NCBI GenBank assembly: GCA_947479475.1
Contig: CANJZW010000039.1
Location: forward strand, 1 to 40,600
Length of the DNA: 40,600 bases
Source: Chthoniobacteraceae bacterium
GTDB taxonomy: Bacteria; Verrucomicrobiota; Verrucomicrobiia; Chthoniobacterales; Chthoniobacteraceae
Direction of reading: 5' to 3'
A program made the translations under genes and the position numbers. The notes under the pieces are model-generated. The model was not told where the DNA came from, made no database searches, and worked only from the letters and a program-made list of their open reading frames with translations. How positions within the stretch are numbered: the first letter of the stretch is position 1; each line of letters opens with the position of its first letter. Positions 9,297-17,539 of this stretch are shown in pieces.

Positions 9297-10086
9297 CCGA
9301 GTGCTGCCCATCAGTGTGTCGATGATCGCGCGCAATGAGGCCCATAATTTGCCGCGCAGCCTTGGAAGCGTCAGCAGCTGGGTGTCGGAAATTGTGGTGG
9401 TCGTCAATGACTGCTCGGACGACACCATTCTCATCGCCAAAACCTACGGGGCACGTGTCATTGAGCACTCTTGGGAGGGCTATCGAGATCAGAAAATCTT
9501 CGCGCTTGCGCAAGTCACCCAACCTTGGGTTCTCGCTCTGGATGCCGATGAAGAGGTATCGGAGGAAATGGCCGAGGCGATCCGTAAATTTATCTCAGGT
9601 CCCACCACGGCATGGAGCGGCGCAGCCTTTAGACGAAGAGTGTGGTTTTTGGGCCGCTGGATTACACACGGAGACTGGTATCCGGATTGGAGCCTGAGAC
9701 TTTTTCAAAGAGAAAAGGGCCGTTGGTCGGGCTCACCGGAGCACGATAAAATCGAACTGCCTGGCCCGTTCTTAAAACTGCAAGTCGACTTGAACCACTA
9801 CTCGTTCCCGACGATTAATTCGCACACCCTTAAGATCCCAGTCTTCGCCGAGTACTTTCTGAGACGCCAAATCGAAGCAGGAAAAAAATGGTCTTTCCTT
9901 CAAACCACAAGTCGGGCGGCATGGCGATTTATACGCGCCTACTTTCTCAAACTTGGGTGCCTCGACGGGTTCCCGGGCTTCTATATTGCAGTGGCCACTG
10001 CCTTCTCAACGTTTACCAGATATTCCCAGCTATTCGAGTACGAGGTCACGAGCGCGGACGAAAACGTCTCCTCAAAGCAGAACTGA
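9271..10086 (+). CDS. GT2-family glycosyltransferase, WaaE/KdtX-like
   Basis: About 271 residues from the ATG at 9271 (281 from an alternative ATG at 9241). The later start is preferred because homologues begin shortly before the PISVSMIARNEAHNLPRSLG strand, and GGAAA-like purines precede it. VVVVNDCSDDTI and LALDADEEVSEEM are the donor-binding Asp and DxD sites. The conserved WITHGDWYPDWSLRLF region is typical of the WaaE/KdtX branch, which adds a hexose to the LPS inner core. The gene overlaps the upstream GT9 gene by 26 bases, so translation is probably coupled and both may act on the same core. It ends 14 bases from the convergent GT2 gene. Confidence 0.85.
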   Translation: MHDPLTPGNRVLPISVSMIARNEAHNLPRSLGSVSSWVSEIVVVVNDCSDDTILIAKTYGARVIEHSWEGYRDQKIFALAQVTQPWVLALDADEEVSEEMAEAIRKFISGPTTAWSGAAFRRRVWFLGRWITHGDWYPDWSLRLFQREKGRWSGSPEHDKIELPGPFLKLQVDLNHYSFPTINSHTLKIPVFAEYFLRRQIEAGKKWSFLQTTSRAAWRFIRAYFLKLGCLDGFPGFYIAVATAFSTFTRYSQLFEYEVTSADENVSSKQN

Positions 10087-10100
10087 AACAAGAGCGATCA

Positions 10101-10979
10101 TCAGAACCCATATCTGAACTTGTGGCGCAGAGTATTAGCGAAGTAACCAAAATTTTTTGAGGGCTCCGGCAATTCCAACAAGGCAGGTGTGGCACCCCTT
10201 CGAAGATAAGCGTGGTCAAACAACGACTGTGACACGCCCCACTTTTTAAAGAATTGTCGCCTGCCATTGTTCTTTTTGATCTTCCCCGTACTACGGGAAA
10301 TGAAGTGGTACACAAGGCTATCCCCGACCCCAACAAAACAGCGGCACCCAGCATGCCACATCTTCATGCTGAAGTCGTTGTCACTACTCATGCCGGGGCT
10401 GAATTCCGAACTGAAGCCACCGATCGCATTCCACCAGCGTTTGCTGACGAGCGTAGGCGGCCATGTAGCGCCCAACCAATCCTTTTTAGCGAGCGTCGAA
10501 TACTCCGATAATAATTGCGTCTCCTTGAAATCCGCGGCGCTCCTGCCGAAGTCCCGAACCGAGACGCATGCGTTACCCGTCTCGAAGGGTTCTATCATCG
10601 TTCCAGACAACATGCAGGCGTCATGGCCAATCTCCTCAAGTTTCTTTGCCAGTTGAACATCCCAGCCAGGACAGCAATACATGTCATCATTCAGGAACAA
10701 AAGCCACTCATGACGAGCAAGGGCGGCGGCTGAATTGATAGCGTAACAAATGCCGATGTTTTTTTCGCTCATCGTGTGCTCTAACGCTAGAGAGCGCACA
10801 TAGGAAGCGCTGCCGTCGCTGCCGTCATTCAGGTGCACGATAATCTGGTGTTCGAGTTGCGAATTCTGGGCCAATGATCCCAGACAAATTTTCAGGAACT
10901 CGAGGTTGCACCACGTAGGAATCACAATTGAGAAGCCCGTGCATTTGGCAACCTTCAACGCTTGAATATGAACAGACAT
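10101..10979 (-). CDS. GT2-family glycosyltransferase
   Basis: About 292 residues. FSIVIPTWCNLEFLKICLGS is the canonical GT2 first strand and helix, HLNDGSDGSASYV holds the first Asp pair, and LLFLNDDMYCCPGWD is the metal-binding region with NDD in place of DxD. SSDNDFSMKMWHAGCRCF resembles the acceptor-side D-x-D/F-x-x-R area. The fold is clear; donor and acceptor are unknown. It stands alone on the minus strand, 14 bases from the 3' end of the convergent GT2 gene. The 211-base gap upstream (10980-11190) holds no recognised feature and is AT-rich. Confidence 0.82.
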   Translation of the reverse strand: MSVHIQALKVAKCTGFSIVIPTWCNLEFLKICLGSLAQNSQLEHQIIVHLNDGSDGSASYVRSLALEHTMSEKNIGICYAINSAAALARHEWLLFLNDDMYCCPGWDVQLAKKLEEIGHDACMLSGTMIEPFETGNACVSVRDFGRSAADFKETQLLSEYSTLAKKDWLGATWPPTLVSKRWWNAIGGFSSEFSPGMSSDNDFSMKMWHAGCRCFVGVGDSLVYHFISRSTGKIKKNNGRRQFFKKWGVSQSLFDHAYLRRGATPALLELPEPSKNFGYFANTLRHKFRYGF

Positions 10980-11190
10980 CTTCCTACAAACTTAACATTC
11001 TAAGCTCTCAGTACACTAGTCATGTTTTTATCGGGTGCTATTCATTATCCTAAATAAGAAGATAACAAACGGCACCGCCGGCCTCTTTAATCTCGTTCAT
11101 CAAATTATTTCGGCGATACCGTTGTGATCGGGTTGCCGAAAAATGGCTGGAGATCATCCGCGCCAGAGCATTTTCGGTGGCGCAACAAGT

Positions 11191-12045
11191 TCAAGCCCGC
11201 AACCGAATCCAGAATGCCTTCATTTCCGTCTGCCTCTTCCGAATCGATCTTTTGAACTTCCTGAAACGGCAGCGGAGTCTATTCGAAAACGTCTTCTGTC
11301 TCAAAACCGCCCGATTCATCGCACCGGCCAATGCCTCTTCAGAAAGGGACGCAAATTCTGAATCTGAAAGGTGTTGCGTCTCTAGTTCCAACTCGCTTGA
11401 ACAATTCCAGTAATGCAAGACGCACTCCTCCGCAGTGCAAAAATTTGGAAGCGGAGAAAGAACGCAGGAAAACGCGTACTGCTCAGACAAGTACATGTCC
11501 GAGGGAAGTTGCAAGCTGATGGTATCAGAAACCTCTAAAACTTTGGAAAGGATCTTATTATCCACAGCCTCTGGAAGCCCTATGAGTCCCGAATTGAACA
11601 TGCCGGACCGCCGGAGTGCGATGGACTCAACGATTGAATAATATTCACCTAACGATGCATCCGACACCCACGGTTCATACTGGTGTAGAAACACTAGAGA
11701 AGAATCTGCGGGAGGTGGATTTTTCCAAAAGGTATCTGCGTCGCAAAATATAATGCGCCGCTTGGGGAACCGCTCCCTTAACTCAATGCAAAGTTTAATT
11801 TTGCACCGCAGGGGGTATTTCAACGGTCCCTCCCACTCATTAATTTGATCTCGATCAAACGGCATACAGCCAATTCCCATTTTTTCAAATAAAGCAGGGG
11901 AATCCGTCAAGATAAGTACATTTTGCGGTGCAACACCCAGCCTTAGAAGGGATGCAATGGACAAGACCGCCATCCGCCCATAGGCTGTACGGCCATAGGC
12001 GATGTAAACGAAGATTTCATCACCCTCTGAATCAGTAATTTGCAA
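11191..12045 (-). CDS. Probable GT-A-type glycosyltransferase, family not recognised
   Basis: About 284 residues. The N-terminal EIFVYIAYGRTAYGRMAVLS, the central RRIIFCDADTFWKNPPPA and SGMFNSGLIGLP are arranged as in GT8-like nucleotide-sugar transferases, which have a D-x-D metal site followed by an N-x-G element. The basic C-terminus (RFRKFKRSIRKRQ) could hold the protein at the inner membrane. I cannot name the family or the sugar. It has the same general plan as the unassigned protein at 5885-6793 but no obvious close identity. It is the last gene of the glycan locus before the housekeeping block. Confidence 0.6.
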   Translation of the reverse strand: MQITDSEGDEIFVYIAYGRTAYGRMAVLSIASLLRLGVAPQNVLILTDSPALFEKMGIGCMPFDRDQINEWEGPLKYPLRCKIKLCIELRERFPKRRIIFCDADTFWKNPPPADSSLVFLHQYEPWVSDASLGEYYSIVESIALRRSGMFNSGLIGLPEAVDNKILSKVLEVSDTISLQLPSDMYLSEQYAFSCVLSPLPNFCTAEECVLHYWNCSSELELETQHLSDSEFASLSEEALAGAMNRAVLRQKTFSNRLRCRFRKFKRSIRKRQTEMKAFWIRLRA

Positions 12046-12508
12046 AATTTTAATGGGTATTGATTGAGGCTCGATGACTGGAGCGAATCCCCAGCGTTAT
12101 CGAGCAAAAAAATGGCCGCGGTGCAGCCACTCACCAGTCTCCTGGTTTTTTCGTGAAAAATGCCAAAAATTAAAGGCTATTAATCAAATATTCGCAACGA
12201 ATTATATGACTTTTATAATTGGATATTTAGTTTTAAACAAATGATAGCCATTTATTAAAAAATTATACCTCTCCTAAAGCGACTTCCGTGAGTAGAATGA
12301 TCGAGTTGTCCCTTTTCGTGTCCCGCAGCTTGTCCTGTCTGATATCCCTGCGGAAGGATATTTCTGATCTCACCCACGAATTTCAACCGCAGGACCATGG
12401 TGGGAGAGGTTAAAAGGCCTGTTCGGACCTGAAACCTTCTGCCGCTCCGAAGGCCCTCTTCCCACCGCCACCCTTGACCCGCCCCCCGCTCCCGGGCGAA
12501 CCTCTCCC
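12046..12508. other. AT-rich boundary between glycan locus and housekeeping genes
   Basis: A 463-base gene-free region between the divergent genes at 11191-12045 and ruvX. The part from about 12150 to 12275 is strikingly AT-rich and holds the promoter-like elements listed separately; from 12280 on, composition returns to GC-rich. A weak 5-bp hairpin followed by a T-run (ACCAG, loop, CTGGT at 12133-12146) is too small to call a terminator. An open frame on the minus strand over ruvX is a shadow. Confidence 0.5.
12191..12219 (+). promoter_or_regulatory. Candidate sigma-70-type promoter upstream of ruvX
   Basis: A perfect TATAAT at 12214-12219 lies exactly 17 bases after TTCGCA (12191-12196), which matches TTGACA at four of six positions. 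On the opposite strand a second TATAAT (12206 down to 12201) has a poor -35 (TAAATA) at 17-base spacing, so the region may fire both ways. If used for ruvX it implies a leader of about 280 bases, which is long. Chance matches are common in AT-rich DNA, so this is only a candidate. Confidence 0.35.
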
Positions 12509-12931
12509 ATGAACCGCGCTCTTGGCATTGACCCAGGCGACGCCCGCATCGGGCTCGCCCTTTCCGACGAACTCCGCATGCTCGCCCACCCGCTCCAGAA
12601 CATCACCGCGGGAAAGGCAGCGCTCGCCCAAATTGTGGAAATCATTCACGAAAAATCCGTGGACGCCGTCGTTATCGGCCTCCCGAAAAATATGGACGGC
12701 AGCAAGGGGCCCGCCGCACTCAAGGCCGAGGCGTTTGCGGACGACCTCCGCAAACGGGTGCCCAAAATCAAAGTGGTTCTCTGGGACGAACGGCTGACCA
12801 CCGTCGCCGCTCAACGCGCCCTCCATGAGGCGGGACGCAACGCCAAACAGAGCCGCGGCCTCATCGACCAGGTCGCAGCCCAGCTCATCCTTCAGGGCTG
12901 GCTGGACGCGCAAAGCTTTCTCGCTTCCTGA
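12509..12931 (+). CDS. ruvX: RuvX/YqgF-family putative pre-16S rRNA nuclease
   Basis: A 140-residue RNase H-fold protein, normal size for RuvX/YqgF, which takes part in 5'-end maturation of 16S rRNA in the cytoplasm. All family motifs are present in order: ALGIDPGDARIGLALSD at the N-terminus with the first catalytic Asp, AVVIGLPKNMDGSKGP in the middle, VVLWDERLTTVAA with the DER-T catalytic motif, and GLIDQVAAQLILQGWLD with the final Asp near the C-terminus. The ATG at 12509 is placed correctly for the family. truA follows 11 bases later on the same strand, so the two probably form a small RNA-maturation operon. Confidence 0.93.
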   Translation: MNRALGIDPGDARIGLALSDELRMLAHPLQNITAGKAALAQIVEIIHEKSVDAVVIGLPKNMDGSKGPAALKAEAFADDLRKRVPKIKVVLWDERLTTVAAQRALHEAGRNAKQSRGLIDQVAAQLILQGWLDAQSFLAS

Positions 12932-12942
12932 GTCCTTCCCAG

Positions 12943-13800
12943 GTGAAACCCCACCCGCCAGCCTGCCCCACCAGTAGCCCGGGACCCAACCGGTTACGCC
13001 TGCGTCTGCTTGTGGCCTACGACGGGGGGGCGTTTGACGGATGGCAAAGTCAGGCCTCGGGAAATACCGTCCAGGACGCCCTCGAGCGGGCCTTCACATT
13101 CCTTGTCGGAGAACGCTGCCCGGTCCACGGCTCCGGGCGCACGGACGCCGGCGTGCATGCGCTCGGGCAAGTCGCCCATGTGGACATCCCCCCCTGCCGG
13201 ATTCCGCCAGATGCCTGGGAAGGCGCTCTCAACGGGCATCTTCCAAGGGCCGTCCGCATTCTAAGCGCAAAAAAAGCGGCTCCGGGCTTCCACGCGCGGT
13301 TCAGCGCCACGGGCAAAATCTACACCTATCGCGTGTGTAATGCGCGCTGCCTGCACCCCCTTGAGATCGGCCGCGTCTGGCACGTCCCCTCCCCCATAGA
13401 CCTAGGGGCTCTCCAACAGGCCGCAGAAATCCTCAGCGGTTCACACGATTTCGCCGCCTTTGCAGCCAACAGAGGCAAACCCGACGAAAACACGGTCCGG
13501 ACGATCCACCAGATTGCCGTGAAGCGGGCGGGACAAATCCTCAGCCTCCGGTTCGAGGGGGATGGTTTTCTTTACCGCATGGTCCGCCTTCTGACCGGCT
13601 CGATGGTGCGGATGGCCCAGGGCAAGGAGACGCTTGATTGGCTGCGCGCTTTTATCGACTCACCAGAGACGAGGAAAACCTCCTACTGCGCACCGGCACA
13701 AGGACTGTGCCTGACCCGCGTCGTGTATGGGCAAAAACGGGGCACTCCAAAAACTAAAAGTGCGCTTGCGGCCACAACCACGCCTGAGGCCACATCGTAG
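12943..13800 (+). CDS. truA: tRNA pseudouridine(38-40) synthase TruA
   Basis: A 285-residue enzyme that isomerises uridines 38-40 in the anticodon stem-loop of many tRNAs. LLVAYDGGAFDGWQSQ near residue 22 and GSGRTDAGVHALGQVAHVD near residue 64 are family motifs, with the catalytic Asp at about residue 68 in GRTDAG. FEGDGFLYRMVRLLTG in the C-terminal half is the second conserved block. The start is a GTG at 12943; the first about 17 residues are proline-rich and not conserved, so the true start could be slightly further in. It lies directly behind ruvX. The C-terminal tail after LCLTRVVYG is not part of the family core. Confidence 0.92.
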   Translation: MKPHPPACPTSSPGPNRLRLRLLVAYDGGAFDGWQSQASGNTVQDALERAFTFLVGERCPVHGSGRTDAGVHALGQVAHVDIPPCRIPPDAWEGALNGHLPRAVRILSAKKAAPGFHARFSATGKIYTYRVCNARCLHPLEIGRVWHVPSPIDLGALQQAAEILSGSHDFAAFAANRGKPDENTVRTIHQIAVKRAGQILSLRFEGDGFLYRMVRLLTGSMVRMAQGKETLDWLRAFIDSPETRKTSYCAPAQGLCLTRVVYGQKRGTPKTKSALAATTTPEATS

Positions 13801-14070
13801 GGAGGCTCTCAAACTGGCTCTTCGAGAGGAGAAAAACCTTCTCCCAGGCAAAAAGTGGAAGCGCCTCCAAAACGAGCTTGAAGCGCCTCAAAATGCTGAA
13901 TTGCACCCTGCCTCCAATCCTGAGAGTGGGCCTCGAGTGGGCCTCGAGTGGGCCTCGAGTGGGCCTCGAGTGGGCCTCGAGTGGGCCTCGAGTGGGCTTG
14001 GTGCTTGGTGCTCCTGGGGTAGGGGTCCCGAAAAGGGTCCCAAAAACAGGAGCCCCCGCAGGCCCAAACC
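13801..14070. other. Non-coding spacer with tandem array and weak hairpin
   Basis: Between the convergent truA and the PUR-alpha-like gene there is no supported coding region. It contains the 11-bp array described separately. Just after it, GCTCCTG (14010-14016) can pair with CAGGAGC (14047-14053), a 7-bp stem with a long loop and no T-run, too weak to call a terminator. An open frame crosses the array but its protein is a by-product of the repeat. Confidence 0.5.
13924..13997. repeat. Perfect 11-bp tandem repeat, six full copies plus a partial
   Basis: The unit GAGTGGGCCTC occurs six times back to back without a mismatch (13924-13989), followed by eight bases of a seventh copy (13990-13997). 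The array contains a CTCGAG palindrome at every junction. Eleven is not a multiple of three, and no supported gene covers it, so it is best seen as a non-coding minisatellite-like array made by slippage. Perfect copies suggest recent expansion, and copy number may vary between strains. Confidence 0.95.
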
Positions 14071-14304
14071 CTAGAGCTTTTCTTCGAACTCCACCAAACG
14101 CTGGAGCGCTTCTAAAAACTCACGAAACGCGGGAGCCGGCAGCATGATGGTGTCACGCCTGCCTCCCACATCCTCGGTGATTTTCAAAAACCGGCCGCGT
14201 TGGTTTTCCTTGAGATCGAGAAAAAAAACTTTTCTCTCATGGTTCACTTTTTCCGAAGCAATGGGTTCTGGACCCGAACGCTCCCCGCCTTCACTCGATT
14301 GCAT
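14071..14304 (-). CDS. Bacterial PUR-alpha-like (DUF3276) nucleic-acid-binding protein
   Basis: A small protein of about 77 residues. The core KVFFLDLKENQRGRFLKITE and the following GGRRDTIMLPAPAFREFLE match the single PUR-like repeat of bacterial PUR-alpha relatives, known from spirochaetes and Bacteroidetes (BpuR in Borrelia binds DNA and RNA as a dimer). The fold is a four-stranded sheet plus helix, and basic and aromatic residues of the sheet would contact nucleic acid. Two adjacent ATGs exist (14307 and 14304). The second is five bases after an AAGG purine run and is preferred. It is a lone minus-strand gene; its target is unknown. The 270 bases upstream, shared with gcvP, show no further feature, and no glycine-riboswitch pattern was seen. 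Confidence 0.8.
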   Translation of the reverse strand: MQSSEGGERSGPEPIASEKVNHERKVFFLDLKENQRGRFLKITEDVGGRRDTIMLPAPAFREFLEALQRLVEFEEKL

Positions 14305-14578
14305 CATATCCTTAGAATGAGCACAGGCCGTGCCTCCTATAGGCTGCCTGCGAATCTAGTCAACTTAACGCAGGAAGATTGCGGCGCAATACAAATCATC
14401 GAAGTCTAACTCACTAATTCGGTTTAAGCCCAACTCCCGGTTATATCCCAAGTTCACACCTTTTACCCCCACGCGAGGCCTCCCTCGCCCCTTTGCTTCC
14501 CCCGCAGCCCTCTTTTTCATCCGCATCCCATCCCGCGAACGCTTGCCACAAGGCCTCCACAGATAGCAGGCTAGTGAT

Positions 14579-17461
14579 ATGCATTCCAAACCAGAGAAAA
14601 ACGGACCGCAAACGGCGCCCGGGTTGTTAAACCCCTTGGATTCATTCAGCCGCAGACATCTTGGATCTCACGCCGCAGCCCTCGACGCCCTCCTCCTCCC
14701 TCTCGGCCTCGACTCTCTGGACACCCTCATCGACGCCACCGTACCGCCCGCCATCCGGCTCGCAGGGGCGCTAGCCCTTCCAAAAGCCATCGGTGAAAAC
14801 GCCGCCCTTTCGGAGCTCCGGGCCCTCGCCGCTCGCAACACCCTGAAAAAGAGCTTCATCGGCCAGGGTTATCAAGCCTGCATCACGCCGCCGGTGATCC
14901 TCCGCAACATCCTTGAAAATCCGGGCTGGTACACCGCCTACACACCTTACCAGGCAGAAATTGCCCAGGGCAGGCTCGAGGCGCTGGCAAACTTTCAAAC
15001 GATGATCCTCGACCTGACCGGCATGGACATCGCCAACGCCTCCATGCTGGACGAAGCCACCGCCGCCGCCGAGGCCGTGGGAATGGCTCTGGCCGCCAGC
15101 CGGTTGCCAGAACAAAAAACAGTCCTCCTCGACCACCACTGCCACCCCCAGACCATCGCCGTCGTCACGACCCGCGCCGCCGCTCTGGGGCTAGAGGTGC
15201 TTGTGTCCGACGCCCTCGCCTTCTCGCCGGACAAGGGCATTTTCGCCATTCTTCTCCAGGTTCCCGACACCCTGGGTTCCGTTCGCGACTTCCAATCCCT
15301 CGCGGAGCGCGCGCACGCGGCGGGAGCCCTTATCATCGCAGCGGCCGATCCTCTGGCTCTGACCCTGCTCCAACCCCCGGGCACGTGGGGCGCTGATATC
15401 GCCGTGGGCTCCACCCAGCGTTTCGGAGTTCCCATGGGTTTTGGCGGACCACACGCCGCCTATCTGGCAACGCGGGACGCCTACAAACGCACCATGCCAG
15501 GTCGGCTAGTCGGTCTTTCGCACGACTCCCAGGGCCGCCCCGCCTACCGCCTCGCCCTGCAGACGCGCGAACAACACATCCGGCGGGACAAGGCCACGAG
15601 CAACATTTGCACCGCTCAGGTGCTCCTTGCCGTCATCGCCTCCATGTACGCCGTGTACCACGGCCCCGCGGGGCTCAAAGACATCGCGCTCCGTGTCCAC
15701 TCCCTAGCGCTTATTCTTGCGCGGGCCTTGGAAATGTTGGGCTACAAGCTTCACTCGCCGGCCTTCTTTGACACGCTTACCGTACTCCTCTCGCCCGCAG
15801 AACGCGATGGGTGGATCGCCCGCGCGCTCGAGGCGGGGATGAACCTGCGAGTCCTTCCCGACGGAGTCGGCATTGCCCTCGATGAAACCACCAGTCTGGA
15901 GGATCTTGCCTCCCTGTGGCGAGTTGCTGGCGGCCTCGGAGCCCCGGACTTCGACGCTCTCGCCGCGGAGGTTCTCAAGGAGCGGCCTGCTTTGGAAACG
16001 CGCTCAACCCCGTTTTTGACCCACCCCGTGTTCCACAAACACCACACGGAAACAGAAATGCTACGCTACATGCGGAGCCTCGAAGCAAAGGACATTTCAT
16101 TAGTCCACTCCATGATCCCGCTGGGGTCCTGCACGATGAAGCTAAACGCCACGAGCGAAATGCTGCCCGTCACGTGGCCGGAATTTGGATCACTGCACCC
16201 GTTTTGTCCGCCCGACCAGGCCGCTGGATACGCCGAAATGATGCGACAACTGGAGTCCTGGCTTTCCGAGATCACCGGTTTTGCAGCCGTGAGCCTGGAG
16301 CCCAACGCCGGCTCGCAGGGCGAATATGCCGGTCTGCTAGTCATTCGGGAATACCATCTCTCACGCAAACAAACGCACCGCGACGTGTGCCTCATTCCGT
16401 CGAGTGCCCATGGAACGAATCCGGCAAGCGCCGTGATGGCGGGAATGCGGGTCGTCGCCGTTTCCTGCGATTCACAGGGGAACATCGATCTCAATGATTT
16501 GCGCGCCAAGGTGGACCAGCACTCCACCAACCTGGCAGCGCTCATGGTGACGTATCCGAGTACGCACGGAGTTTTTGAGGAGGGCATCCGCGAAATTTGT
16601 GAACTCATTCACTCCCACGGGGGCCAAGTTTACATGGACGGAGCCAACATGAATGCCCAGGTGGGCCTCTGCCGGCCCGGAGATTTCGGCGCGGATGTCT
16701 GCCATCTCAACCTGCACAAAACATTCTGCATTCCCCACGGCGGCGGCGGTCCCGGCGTTGGCCCCATTGGTGTTGCAGCGCACCTTGCACCGTTTCTTCC
16801 TGAGCGGCTGCGAGCCGGAGCTGCCAACCGGTCCGGAGCCGTGTCTGCGGCCCCGCAAGGCAGCGCGAGCATTCTGGTCATCCCCTGGATGTACCTGCGG
16901 ATGATGGGCCCGGAGGGCCTCGCCGCCGCCACACGTCTTGCGATCCTCAACGCCAACTACATTGCAAAAAAGCTCGAGCCGTTTTTCCCCATCCTATTCA
17001 AGGGCACAGGCGGCTGGGTGGCCCACGAATGTATTCTTGACCTGCGCGGCTTCAAGGCCACCACCGCGGAGGATGTTGCAAAACGCCTCATGGACTTCGG
17101 GTTCCATGCCCCCACCTTGAGCTGGCCCGTCGCCGGCACCCTCATGGTGGAGCCTACCGAAAGCGAATCAAAAGCTGAAATGGACCGCTTCTGCGAGGCC
17201 ATGATCTCCATCCACAAAGAAATGACGGCCGTGGAAACTGGCGACGCTGATCCTGCAAACAACGTGCTCAAAAACGCCCCACATACCGCAACGCTGGTGT
17301 GCTCGGACACATGGGACCGGCCTTACTCGCGGGAGCAGGCCGCGTTTCCCGCCAAGTGGCTGAGGGAAGCTAAATTCTGGCCGTCCGTAGGCCGGATCGA
17401 CAACGTCTGGGGTGATCGCAACCTGTTTTGCGCCTGCGCGCCGATGGAAGAGGAAAAGTAG
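14579..17461 (+). CDS. gcvP: Glycine dehydrogenase (aminomethyl-transferring), P-protein of the glycine cleavage system
   Basis: A 960-residue full-length fused P-protein, the form in which the two homologous halves are joined. It decarboxylates glycine with pyridoxal phosphate and passes the methylamine to the lipoyl group of H-protein. [18 protein letters not shown] at the N-terminus is the conserved start. The second half holds [15 protein letters not shown] and [19 protein letters not shown], where the PLP-binding Lys is residue 714, followed by the glycine-rich loop. The C-terminus [18 protein letters not shown] is typical. The ATG at 14579 fits the family. No gcvT or gcvH lies in the window, so the partners are encoded elsewhere. 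A perfect hairpin follows the stop. Confidence 0.96.
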   Translation: MHSKPEKNGPQTAPGLLNPLDSFSRRHLGSHAAALDALLLPLGLDSLDTLIDATVPPAIRLAGALALPKAIGENAALSELRALAARNTLKKSFIGQGYQACITPPVILRNILENPGWYTAYTPYQAEIAQGRLEALANFQTMILDLTGMDIANASMLDEATAAAEAVGMALAASRLPEQKTVLLDHHCHPQTIAVVTTRAAALGLEVLVSDALAFSPDKGIFAILLQVPDTLGSVRDFQSLAERAHAAGALIIAAADPLALTLLQPPGTWGADIAVGSTQRFGVPMGFGGPHAAYLATRDAYKRTMPGRLVGLSHDSQGRPAYRLALQTREQHIRRDKATSNICTAQVLLAVIASMYAVYHGPAGLKDIALRVHSLALILARALEMLGYKLHSPAFFDTLTVLLSPAERDGWIARALEAGMNLRVLPDGVGIALDETTSLEDLASLWRVAGGLGAPDFDALAAEVLKERPALETRSTPFLTHPVFHKHHTETEMLRYMRSLEAKDISLVHSMIPLGSCTMKLNATSEMLPVTWPEFGSLHPFCPPDQAAGYAEMMRQLESWLSEITGFAAVSLEPNAGSQGEYAGLLVIREYHLSRKQTHRDVCLIPSSAHGTNPASAVMAGMRVVAVSCDSQGNIDLNDLRAKVDQHSTNLAALMVTYPSTHGVFEEGIREICELIHSHGGQVYMDGANMNAQVGLCRPGDFGADVCHLNLHKTFCIPHGGGGPGVGPIGVAAHLAPFLPERLRAGAANRSGAVSAAPQGSASILVIPWMYLRMMGPEGLAAATRLAILNANYIAKKLEPFFPILFKGTGGWVAHECILDLRGFKATTAEDVAKRLMDFGFHAPTLSWPVAGTLMVEPTESESKAEMDRFCEAMISIHKEMTAVETGDADPANNVLKNAPHTATLVCSDTWDRPYSREQAAFPAKWLREAKFWPSVGRIDNVWGDRNLFCACAPMEEEK

Positions 17462-17484
17462 AGTCAGCGCGCATCGATAGCCCT

Positions 17485-17511
17485 GACAGTGCCGTTTCCC
17501 TCGGCACTGTC
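17485..17511. terminator. Perfect 10-bp hairpin between convergent gcvP and rimO
   Basis: GACAGTGCCG (17485-17494), loop TTTCCCT, then CGGCACTGTC (17502-17511) forms an uninterrupted 10-bp stem in the 78-base gap between the stop codons of gcvP (+) and rimO (-). Neither side has a clear T-run, so it is not a classic intrinsic terminator. Its position suggests shared transcription end or RNA 3'-end protection for both genes. Confidence 0.6.
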
Positions 17512-17539
17512 GCCTGGCTGGGCCATGAATTGCCCGCGA

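Noticed and set aside
13727..14074. Plus-strand open frame of 115 codons crossing the 11-bp array
   Set aside because: It begins inside truA, has no family resemblance or ribosome-binding site, and its repeated stretch is simply the translated tandem array.
14365..14589. Minus-strand open frame of 74 codons upstream of gcvP
   Set aside because: It overlaps the gcvP start, has no recognisable motif and looks like GC-rich chance coding.
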